A DNA stretch of 64,000 nucleotides from Bacteroidetes bacterium UBA1935. Its GTDB lineage: Bacteria > Bacteroidota > Bacteroidia > Chitinophagales > Chitinophagaceae. Made by a program: the position numbers and the translations under genes. This document shows, one piece after another, positions 24,548-32,412 of the stretch. The notes below the pieces were generated by a model. It did not search any database, was not told where the DNA came from, and worked only from the letters and a program-made list of their open reading frames with translations. Positions within the stretch are counted from its first letter, which is position 1. Every line of letters begins with the position of its first letter. The DNA is taken from the NCBI GenBank assembly GCA_002337045.1, contig DDFF01000006.1, forward strand, positions 186,001 through 250,000. Reading direction: 5' to 3'.

Positions 24548-27105
24548 AAATTGAGCCTCATACTGCCGAAGATGCCAAAGTATTTCTGGCGTGGTTCGGT
24601 AGGTAGTGCCTTAGGTGTTACACGCCACACAAAATCTATCCTGAATAGTTTAAGGATATTTTCTACACCCGTACCAAGTTCCAGGTACGGGTTTCCTTCC
24701 AGTGTTTTGAAGCCAAAACCTTTATTTAGGTTGATGGCCTGATTGTTTGCACTGAGGCTACCCACAATACCTTTGGCTGTCCAGAACTGGCGGAACTTTA
24801 ATTTCTTGATGAGTGGTATATAACCAAACACACCGTTACCAAGCGAGTGTTCAAGATTGAGCCCCACATACTGGTCGCTCAGAAACTCATATTGGTTCAT
24901 CATATTGAAGGCATACTTGTTGTATGTATAGAACTCATTGCCCGGGTGAGACTCGAGCAAATTGTATGGCAGGTTGCCAAAATATTTACCACCAAACACA
25001 TTTACATAAAGCGAACCAAGCGGTGCTATCTTGATATTGTCTGATACGGTGAATGTTAGTTTCTGGTATTCGTAAGTGCTGTTGAGTATGCCTTTGATAC
25101 CCATACCAACACGCATTTCTACAATAGGGTATTTGCTGCCCAGGCTGTAGCGATAGTAGTTGCCTTCCAAAAACCTTTCTTTGTATGCATAGCGAAACTG
25201 CATATTCACCTCTGTATTCACAGATACGTTTGTTGCATCGCCATTAGCGTTTGTAAATATGTTCAGATCGGGCAGCGGGTCGTAAGGGTCGTACTGCTTG
25301 TTGAGGAATGTAAACATGTAGCGGAAACCACTGTAGTATTCTTTAAAGAACTCGAATCGGAGATCTTTAGCAAACATGAATTTAGGCGGTATACCTTTCT
25401 TACGGATGAGTGAGGTGAACAGGTTGTCAAAACTCACCCTGTCGTAATAGTTTACAGTACGGTCTATATCAGATGTATAAGATGCAAACACATAAGTACG
25501 TGGCATCCTCTTGGTAATCCATAGTGCGGCAATGCTGCCCTTATAGCGATTGTCGCCAAAGCCATACGCTATGTATCCGTTGATGTATGCATCTTTAAAA
25601 AGCTTCGGAGTAGTCCCTAATGAAAAACGTACACGATTGCCCTCTATACGGTTGTAGCTATATATATTCCAGTACGGGCCTATTTCCAACGGTCCCCAAC
25701 GCACCACACCTGTTGCCAGTATGCGCATCAGGTTTTTAAAGTTTCGGTATGCGGGTGTCTGCTCCAGCGTATCGAACATGTTATAGATAGCACGCTCATT
25801 TTTGCTCAGGGTATCGGGGCGCAGCACAACCCATGTTTCTTCCGTTACATCTTTTGCAGTATCATTCAGTGTCACATCAGGCTTATACTTCATCACAGCT
25901 TTTGTAACACGTGGTGTGTTTACCTCTACCTTGCTATAGTAGGTTGTTTTACGTGCAATGAAGCCCGGGGGCTTTATGAAATCTGCAGGGGGTAATATTT
26001 TCGCATCTATATGTTCTTTGCTGCAAAACCAGAATGAATCGGCAACCGGTGCGTATTCTTTGTAGAACGATGCACCCTTTACCCAGTTTACATTTGCTTC
26101 TTTAGGAATATCTGCAGCTATATATGTCAGCGCAAAGGAAGTATCGGCAATACGTATGGTACCTTCAAAACAGTTCTCAACAGGTCTTTCGGGCCTGAAG
26201 TGCATTTCTATAATGCGATGCCCGTTTTGGTAGAGCGTGTCTTTAATCGTGTATTTGTAAAAAGTAGGGCCTGCATTATTCAGCGGGCTCACAAACTTTT
26301 TGTTGAAGAAGGTGATGTAATTATCGTAAGGGTTTACATCAAGGTTCAGCGTACCGAGATATTTTTCAAAACTGCGGTTGTTGACGCCACGTACTTGTGT
26401 AGCCTTGATAACCTCTTTTACTTTTTTAGGATTGCGCTGAAAGTAAAAATCAGACAATGCTTCTGTAAGAAAGAAAGGAATAAAGCGCTCACCATCAGCT
26501 GTAGTATCCTGATTGTTGTAGATGAAACTGAAATTTCTGAGATACGGAACAGGCATACGTTCAAACATATCTTTACTCAGGTTCATTACATCGATCTCTA
26601 TCTTATTATAAGCTTCGTAATAGTAATTATCTGTTCTGTCGGGGTTATTATATTCTTTGCGGCGTATTACTTTTTTTATCAATTCTATTGCAGGGTCTTC
26701 GCCTGCATATACCACTACCTCTGTCAGATTGGTTTTGCTGTTCTCCAGTACTACATAAAGATCAATCTCGTGTTTGGTGGTATCTATCTTTTTGAAGAAT
26801 GGCTTATAGCCGAGTGCAACAATAACCAGTGTATCATTCGGCAGTTTTTCTACCTGAAAATCGAAAATACCATCCAGATCTGCAGGTGCACCAATTTGTG
26901 AGTTTTGGAAAGTTATACTGGCAAAAGGCACAGCCTCTCCGGTCTTTTTGTCTTTTACAACACCGTTGAAGTGGTATTGATTGACGGGAGCAGGTGCCGT
27001 AGTTGCAACAGGTACATCTATACTATCGGTGATTTGCGCACGCAAAGAAAGACCGCTTAGCATAAGTAGCCATAAAAATATATATACGTTCGCCTTGTTA
27101 AACAT
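24544..27105 (-). CDS. DUF5686 and carboxypeptidase-regulatory-like outer membrane protein
   Basis: The 853 residues start at ATG 27105 (MFNKANVYIFLWLLM, a signal peptide ending near LSLRAQ). Residues 45-125 form a carboxypeptidase-regulatory-like beta sandwich (FNGVVKDKKTGEAVPFASITFQNSQIG). The remaining 700 residues match the DUF5686 pattern (EVVVYAGEDPAIELIKKVI, then many amphipathic beta strands) and end in an aromatic-rich strand, FGIFGSMRLNF. This is the form of a TonB-receptor-like outer membrane barrel whose ligand is unknown. The gene is convergent with bcp. Confidence 0.85.
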   Translation of the reverse strand: MFNKANVYIFLWLLMLSGLSLRAQITDSIDVPVATTAPAPVNQYHFNGVVKDKKTGEAVPFASITFQNSQIGAPADLDGIFDFQVEKLPNDTLVIVALGYKPFFKKIDTTKHEIDLYVVLENSKTNLTEVVVYAGEDPAIELIKKVIRRKEYNNPDRTDNYYYEAYNKIEIDVMNLSKDMFERMPVPYLRNFSFIYNNQDTTADGERFIPFFLTEALSDFYFQRNPKKVKEVIKATQVRGVNNRSFEKYLGTLNLDVNPYDNYITFFNKKFVSPLNNAGPTFYKYTIKDTLYQNGHRIIEMHFRPERPVENCFEGTIRIADTSFALTYIAADIPKEANVNWVKGASFYKEYAPVADSFWFCSKEHIDAKILPPADFIKPPGFIARKTTYYSKVEVNTPRVTKAVMKYKPDVTLNDTAKDVTEETWVVLRPDTLSKNERAIYNMFDTLEQTPAYRNFKNLMRILATGVVRWGPLEIGPYWNIYSYNRIEGNRVRFSLGTTPKLFKDAYINGYIAYGFGDNRYKGSIAALWITKRMPRTYVFASYTSDIDRTVNYYDRVSFDNLFTSLIRKKGIPPKFMFAKDLRFEFFKEYYSGFRYMFTFLNKQYDPYDPLPDLNIFTNANGDATNVSVNTEVNMQFRYAYKERFLEGNYYRYSLGSKYPIVEMRVGMGIKGILNSTYEYQKLTFTVSDNIKIAPLGSLYVNVFGGKYFGNLPYNLLESHPGNEFYTYNKYAFNMMNQYEFLSDQYVGLNLEHSLGNGVFGYIPLIKKLKFRQFWTAKGIVGSLSANNQAINLNKGFGFKTLEGNPYLELGTGVENILKLFRIDFVWRVTPKALPTEPRQKYFGIFGSMRLNF

Positions 27106-27170
27106 TCTCTGAAGGGGCAATCCCGAACCGTCGGCTATCTACTCGTCTTTTAGTTGTTATTGTTAGATGC

Positions 27171-27201
27171 TTAAACTGCCTTGGGGTTTAAGGCGGTTTA
27201 A
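27171..27201. promoter_or_regulatory. 12-bp inverted repeat in the DUF5686/YkgJ divergent region
   Basis: TTAAACTGCCTT and AAGGCGGTTTAA pair over 12 bp with one wobble around the loop GGGGTTT. It lies in the 155-bp gap between two divergent starts, so it is not a terminator of either gene and may be an operator or a 5' leader structure. A minus-strand TATTTTTG -7-like element lies at 27211-27218. Confidence 0.55.
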
Positions 27202-27260
27202 AAAACTATGCAAAAATAACACACCTATGTGGCATTCCCCTTATATTTACAAACTTCAAT

Positions 27261-27761
27261 ATGGACTTAAAAGCGTTTAAGAAGAAAGTAGCTAAGAAAA
27301 AGGATAAACTCAACGCCTTTCTTACCAAACTGGATGATATAGTGCCTGACGATATGCCGAAGCTGGTAGCTGAGGTTGATAAAACCGTTTGGGAAGATGT
27401 AGACTGTACTACCTGTGCAAACTGCTGCAAGTCTATGGTGCCTACCTACAGCACAAAAGATATAGCACGTATATCTACACACTTCGGCATGACGCCTAAA
27501 CAGTTCAAAGACAAGTGGTTGGAGAAAGACCCCGAAAACGGCGACTGGATGAACAAACAACGCCCGTGTCAGTTTTTGCAAAACAACCTGTGCAGTATTT
27601 ACGAAATTCGTCCTGCAGACTGTGCAGAGTTTCCGCACCACAACAAAAAGCCTTTCGATCTGTACAACGATATGTTCAAGACAAACATAGAGTACTGCCC
27701 TGCTACTTTTACGCTCATCAACCGCCTGCGTAAACGTGTAGAGAAAGAATATGAGTGGTAA
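27261..27761 (+). CDS. YkgJ-family cysteine cluster protein
   Basis: This 166-residue protein has the zinc- or iron-chelating CxxCxxCC motif (C49, C52, C55, C56 in DCTTCANCCKS), then C103, C111, C121 (CSIYEIRPADCAEFP) and C146. This is the pattern of the YkgJ family (Zn/Fe chelatase domain), whose role is not settled. The N-terminus is a lysine-rich helix (AFKKKVAKKKDKLNAF). It overlaps the downstream DUF2256 gene by 11 nt and forms an operon with it and probably polA. Confidence 0.88.
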   Translation: MDLKAFKKKVAKKKDKLNAFLTKLDDIVPDDMPKLVAEVDKTVWEDVDCTTCANCCKSMVPTYSTKDIARISTHFGMTPKQFKDKWLEKDPENGDWMNKQRPCQFLQNNLCSIYEIRPADCAEFPHHNKKPFDLYNDMFKTNIEYCPATFTLINRLRKRVEKEYEW

Positions 27762-27930
27762 GCCGCAAAAAGGAACACACCGTAAAGAATTACTGCCGCA
27801 CAAAACCTGTCTGCAATGCGGGCTGCCCTTTGCATGGCGCAAAAAATGGGCACGCGTGTGGGAAGAGGTAAAGTATTGTAGCGACCGTTGCCGAAACGAA
27901 TACAAAAAAGCACCAAAAGAAATCAAGTAA
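27751..27930 (+). CDS. DUF2256 zinc-ribbon-like small protein
   Basis: This 59-codon gene starts at ATG 27751 inside the end of the YkgJ gene (+1 frame). It reads MSGKPQKGTHRKELLPHK, then TCLQCGLPFAWRKKWARVW, then EEVKYCSDRCRNEYKK. The C-x2-C ... C-x3-C pattern (C20, C23, C43, C47) with the WRKKW core is the DUF2256 signature. Its function is unknown, and it probably binds zinc. DUF2256 genes often sit near cryptochrome/photolyase genes, but none is seen here. Translation is likely coupled to the YkgJ gene through the overlap. Confidence 0.85.
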   Translation: MSGKPQKGTHRKELLPHKTCLQCGLPFAWRKKWARVWEEVKYCSDRCRNEYKKAPKEIK

Positions 27931-27965
27931 TAGGGCTGCAAGCATACATTCCTTAACTTAGCCCT

Positions 27966-30794
27966 ATGTCTGAAAAGAAACTCTTTTTGCTCGACGCATT
28001 CGCGTTGATATTCCGCGCTTATTACGCACTCATCCGCAGCCCGCGCATCACCAGCAAGGGCCGCAATACCAACGCACAGTTTGGCTTCACTACCACACTG
28101 CTCGATTTGCTGAATAAAGAAAAGCCTACTCACCTTGCTGTAGTGTTCGATACCAGCGCACCTACAGAAAGACATACAGATTTTGAAGCATACAAAGCCA
28201 ACCGTCAGGAAACACCTGAAGATATATCTGCAGCAGTACCTGATATTAAAAAAATCATTCGTAGCTTCAACCTGCCTGTCATGGAGTGCGACGGCTATGA
28301 GGCAGATGACGTAATAGGTGCATTGGCACACGAAGCTGCAGAGATGGGCTATACCGTATACATGGTAACACCCGATAAAGACTATGGGCAACTTGTAAAG
28401 GACAATGTATTCATCTACAAGCCTGCGTATCAGGGTGGTAGTGTAGAAATACTTGGACCGAAAGAAGTGTGTGAGAAATGGAACATCAAACGTGTAGACC
28501 AGGTAATAGACATACTGGGCCTGATGGGCGATGCGGTAGATAATATACCAGGCATTGCAGGCGTAGGCGAAAAGACAGCTGCAAAACTGCTTGCAGAATA
28601 CGATACACTTGAAAACGTACTTGCCAATGCAGACAGCATAAAAGGTGCATTGGGCGAAAAAGTGCGTAATGGTAAAGAGTCTGCCATTATCTCTAAAAAG
28701 CTAGCAACGATTATTACCAATGTGCCTGTTTCATTTCATGAAGAAGATTTCCGTGTAAAGGATATAGACAAGGAAACACTAAAAGATGTATTTGCAGAGT
28801 TGGAGTTTAAAACACTCGGCAAACGCATACTGGGCGAGGAGGTAGTAACAGCTGCTGCCGTAGCACCCGAGTCTATGATAACAGATTTGTTCGGTAATCT
28901 GGTACCACAAAAAGCAGCGCCTGTAAAGGTAGAACCTACTATTGTAGATGTACCTGAAGAAACAAACATAGTTGCAGATAAAAATATAGAAAACACACCG
29001 CATACTTATCATCTGGTAGATAACGATGCTGCCATACAAGACTTGGTGGCAAAACTGCTGCAACAGAAAGAAATAGCGTTTGATACAGAGACTACCAATG
29101 TAGATGCAAATATTGCTGACATTATTGGTATGAGTTTTTGTTGGGAGAAAGGCACTGCATACTATGTATCAATACCTGATAATGATGCTGCAAAGAAAAT
29201 ACTCGAGCAATTCAAACCTGTATTTGATAAAGAAGATATACTATGGATAGGACAGAACATTAAGTACGACCTGACGATACTAAAGTGGTATGGCCATGCA
29301 CTGAAAGGGCAGATGTTTGATACCATGCTGGCGCACTATGTAATAGAGCCTGAAGGCAAGCGTGGCATGGATGTGTTGAGTGCCAAGTATCTGGGCTACG
29401 AACCAGTATCTATAGAAACACTGATAGGTAAGAAAGGGAAGAACCAAGGCAGTATGCGCGATGTACCTGTAGAGCAGGTAAAAGAGTATGCTGCTGAAGA
29501 TGCGGATGTAACATTCCAACTGAAGCAGACTTTCAACCCGATGCTGGATAAACAGGAAGTACGCAAAGTATTTGAGCATGTAGAAAACCCGCTGGTACCT
29601 GTGCTGGTAGATATGGAATACGAAGGTGTAGGCATAGACGTAAACTTCCTGAAAGACTATTCAAAAGAACTGGAGCGCGAAATAAAGATTGCAGAAGAGA
29701 GTGTATACAAGCAAGCAGGTATTGTGTTCAACCTTGCATCGCCAAAGCAACTGGGCGAGGTACTGTTTGATAAAATGAAGCTGGACGACAAAGCGAAGAA
29801 AACCAAGACGGGGCAATATGCAACAGGCGAAGATGTACTTGCCAAGCTGCGCAACAAGCACCAGATAGTAGATGATATACTTGCCTTCCGCGAACTTAGC
29901 AAACTGAAGAGCACGTATGTAGATGCATTGCCAACAATGATAAATCCGAAGACAGGCCGTGTGCATACCAGCTTCAATCAGGCAGTAGCAGTAACGGGCA
30001 GGCTGAGTAGTATAGACCCGAACCTGCAGAACATTCCTATCCGTACAGACAGGGGCAGAGAAATACGCAAAGCATTTACCTCTCGTGGTGATGGCTGGAC
30101 ATTGCTCTCTGCAGACTATTCGCAGATAGAGCTACGCATTGTTGCTGCCATCAGCGGTGATGAGAATATGATAAAAGCCTTCGTAGAAAATAAAGACATC
30201 CACACTGCAACTGCTGCCAAAGTATATGGCGTGGCAGAAAGTGAAGTAACGGGCGATATGCGCCGTGCTGCCAAAGCAGTAAACTTTGGTATCATCTATG
30301 GCCAGTCTGCATTCGGTTTGGCAGAGTCGTTAGGCATCAGCCGTACAGAAGCCAAGACGATAATTGATAACTATTTCACAGAGTTCTCATCCATTAAAAA
30401 GTATATGGATGATACCATCAACTTTGCAAGAGAGACGGGCTATGTAGAAACGCTAATGGGCCGTAAGCGCTATCTGCGCGATATTACATCTGCAAACCAA
30501 ACGGTGCGGGGCTATGCAGAGCGCAACGCCATCAACTCACCAATACAAGGTACTGCAGCAGAGATGATAAAACTGGCAATGGTGAAAGTACACCACGAAT
30601 TGAAGAAGAGTGGACTGAAAACCAAGATGGTACTACAAGTGCACGATGAATTGGTATTTGATGTGCCAGAAGATGAAGTAGCACATGTAACAGAACTCAT
30701 TAAGATAAATATGGAACGTGCTATGGCACTGCCGCATGGCGTGCCAATAGTTGCAGAGGCAGGCACCGGTAAAAACTGGCTGGCAGCACACTAA
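27966..30794 (+). CDS. polA: DNA polymerase I
   Basis: This full-length enzyme has 942 residues and all three domains. The 5'-3' nuclease has LDAFALIFRAYYALIR, CDGYEADDVIGALA and TPDKDYGQL. The 3'-5' exonuclease keeps its acidic pair D373 and E375 (AFDTETT), so proofreading should be active. The polymerase domain has motif A DYSQIELRIVA (D717), motif B RRAAKAVNFGIIYG and motif C QVHDELVF (H893, D894, E895). It fills gaps and removes Okazaki primers. A TAACTTAG near-match to the -7 consensus lies at 27954-27961. Confidence 0.97.
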   Translation: MSEKKLFLLDAFALIFRAYYALIRSPRITSKGRNTNAQFGFTTTLLDLLNKEKPTHLAVVFDTSAPTERHTDFEAYKANRQETPEDISAAVPDIKKIIRSFNLPVMECDGYEADDVIGALAHEAAEMGYTVYMVTPDKDYGQLVKDNVFIYKPAYQGGSVEILGPKEVCEKWNIKRVDQVIDILGLMGDAVDNIPGIAGVGEKTAAKLLAEYDTLENVLANADSIKGALGEKVRNGKESAIISKKLATIITNVPVSFHEEDFRVKDIDKETLKDVFAELEFKTLGKRILGEEVVTAAAVAPESMITDLFGNLVPQKAAPVKVEPTIVDVPEETNIVADKNIENTPHTYHLVDNDAAIQDLVAKLLQQKEIAFDTETTNVDANIADIIGMSFCWEKGTAYYVSIPDNDAAKKILEQFKPVFDKEDILWIGQNIKYDLTILKWYGHALKGQMFDTMLAHYVIEPEGKRGMDVLSAKYLGYEPVSIETLIGKKGKNQGSMRDVPVEQVKEYAAEDADVTFQLKQTFNPMLDKQEVRKVFEHVENPLVPVLVDMEYEGVGIDVNFLKDYSKELEREIKIAEESVYKQAGIVFNLASPKQLGEVLFDKMKLDDKAKKTKTGQYATGEDVLAKLRNKHQIVDDILAFRELSKLKSTYVDALPTMINPKTGRVHTSFNQAVAVTGRLSSIDPNLQNIPIRTDRGREIRKAFTSRGDGWTLLSADYSQIELRIVAAISGDENMIKAFVENKDIHTATAAKVYGVAESEVTGDMRRAAKAVNFGIIYGQSAFGLAESLGISRTEAKTIIDNYFTEFSSIKKYMDDTINFARETGYVETLMGRKRYLRDITSANQTVRGYAERNAINSPIQGTAAEMIKLAMVKVHHELKKSGLKTKMVLQVHDELVFDVPEDEVAHVTELIKINMERAMALPHGVPIVAEAGTGKNWLAAH

Positions 30795-30805
30795 GGTGAT
30801 GCCGG

Positions 30806-31963
30806 CTATTTGTTTTTCAGCGGGTGGCGTTGTTCCCACTCGCCTTCCTGCGATTGGCTGTTGCTCTGCAAACGCAGTGTAGCCATGCGTATATATTTGT
30901 TGCGGATAAGTACAAAAGTAGATTTGTAAACAGGCCTGCAACCCAGGCGTGCTTTGGCATCCAAAGCCGTCCGCCCGAAGATGACTTTGCTTTTCTTGTG
31001 CGCAATGCCTTGCTCTATACCACAGAACAGGATGTTGAAATACAGCATCAGATCTGCGTTGCGTTCGTAATCGAAACCGATGTAGAACATATCAAAAGCA
31101 TCTTCCTTTACCCATGCACTGAAGAATGCAATCAGCTTTCCGTTTTCACGCATGCCCCATACTTTCAGTTGTTCGGGGTTGTGCTTTTTCAGGGTAGGTA
31201 TAAAGTCTTCACTTATCATGCCTATACGCGCAGTCTGCTTTTCGCATACCTGTTTGTATAGCTGGTAGATGGTTTGTTTTTCTGCTTCTACTTCATCAGC
31301 ATTCATTTCCTGTATCTGCAAATCTGCAACCGCATTACGCACTTTGCGGAAACGCTGTGCATATTTATGTTTCAATGCTTTTTCATAATCTGCAAGGCTG
31401 TTCCATTCAGGCGATAGCTCCAGCTCCATCATGATATCGTTGCGCAGCAACATATAGTTGGGGGCGTAGTGCTGAAAGTAAGTAACAAGATTATCGGGCA
31501 GGTCTTTTACCAATACGGCATATGCACAATTGGTAACCAACTGTTCGTTGATGACATCGTTATAAATCCTGAATGCCTCGAAATGAGAAAGGCTATCGTG
31601 ATAGTAGTAAGTCTCTACATCGTGACGGAACAAATGCCCTGCTACTAACAGGCGTGGCTTCACAATATTGGTAAAAGCACGCCAGCCAATACGCGACATA
31701 CTACTCAGGCTTTCTTCATTCAGATGATGCTGTTGCAACCTTAGTAGCTGAAAGTATATAGCAGCTATCTGCTTGTTACCATCGCTTACCAATACATAAA
31801 TATAGCTGAGGTGTTCCAGCTGCGATTGCTGTGTTGCCTTCAGGTTGCTTCTTTTCAGAAAGTGGCCATCAGGTAGCAGTCTATCCCAGTCCTCGGACAG
31901 TGTAGCACAAGACTGGTGGTACTGATACTGAAATGAATCGCTTTTTTTTGTGCAGTGCCTCAA
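30806..31963 (-). CDS. GNAT/FemAB-like acyltransferase domain protein
   Basis: This 385-residue soluble protein resembles the GNAT-type (BioF2-/FemAB-like) acetyltransferases found in Bacteroidota. It has a split fold with IYVLVSDGNKQIAAIYFQLL near the N-terminus and LKVWGMRENGKLIAFFSAWVKEDAFDMFYIGFDYE at about 255-290. The acceptor is not known. The frame begins with TTG (31963-31961) that overlaps the TGA stop of the upstream GNAT gene (TTGA), an arrangement equivalent to ATGA coupling, so the non-ATG start is plausible. No ATG fits as well. It is the last gene of a three-gene unit with the VWA protein. Confidence 0.65.
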   Translation of the reverse strand: MRHCTKKSDSFQYQYHQSCATLSEDWDRLLPDGHFLKRSNLKATQQSQLEHLSYIYVLVSDGNKQIAAIYFQLLRLQQHHLNEESLSSMSRIGWRAFTNIVKPRLLVAGHLFRHDVETYYYHDSLSHFEAFRIYNDVINEQLVTNCAYAVLVKDLPDNLVTYFQHYAPNYMLLRNDIMMELELSPEWNSLADYEKALKHKYAQRFRKVRNAVADLQIQEMNADEVEAEKQTIYQLYKQVCEKQTARIGMISEDFIPTLKKHNPEQLKVWGMRENGKLIAFFSAWVKEDAFDMFYIGFDYERNADLMLYFNILFCGIEQGIAHKKSKVIFGRTALDAKARLGCRPVYKSTFVLIRNKYIRMATLRLQSNSQSQEGEWEQRHPLKNK

Positions 31964-32403
31964 AATATATCTTTTTCCATCACTATGTGCGGAATGCCTA
32001 CTTCTGTAAACTCGCTACTGGTAGTATAGTAACCCAGGTTTTTATAAAAACCTTCTGCAAGTGTACGTGCATGTAGTATGATGGATGAATAACCGATTTC
32101 TTTGGCATATTGTTCGGCAGCATCTACCAGTTTTTTGCCAACACCTTTACCCTGCCATTCTTCATACACAGCCATCTGGCGAAGTTTTATTTTCTCATCG
32201 TCTGCAATAGGATACAGCATAACGCAGCCTATTACTTTACCCTGATGTTCTGCAATGAAAATCGTGTTTAATGCATCTGCACTCAGGTCTTCGTTTTTGA
32301 GCGATAAACCTATAGGTTGGCGCAGTATAGCCTCGCGCAGGTCATATACCTGTTGGTATATAGCGTCGTTGATGTCAATACGTCTGACGACTATGTCTTC
32401 CAA
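31960..32403 (-). CDS. GNAT-family N-acetyltransferase
   Basis: This 147-residue GNAT acetyltransferase transfers acetyl from acetyl-CoA to an amine. The acetyl-CoA loop is RQMAVYEEWQGKGVGKKLVDAAEQYA (motif Q/R-x2-G-x-G/A), followed by IILHARTLAEGFYKNLGY (motif B with the conserved NLGY). The N-terminal part, YDLREAILRQPIGLSLKNED, is typical of the ElaA/YjdJ-like subgroup. The substrate cannot be assigned. It follows the VWA gene by 9 nt and overlaps the next gene by 4 nt. Confidence 0.88.
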   Translation of the reverse strand: MEDIVVRRIDINDAIYQQVYDLREAILRQPIGLSLKNEDLSADALNTIFIAEHQGKVIGCVMLYPIADDEKIKLRQMAVYEEWQGKGVGKKLVDAAEQYAKEIGYSSIILHARTLAEGFYKNLGYYTTSSEFTEVGIPHIVMEKDIF

Positions 32404-32412
32404 GGGAAAAAC

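Noticed and set aside
27267..28391. 374-aa minus-strand frame across YkgJ, DUF2256 and polA
   Set aside because: It spans three recognised genes on the plus strand and has typical shadow composition.
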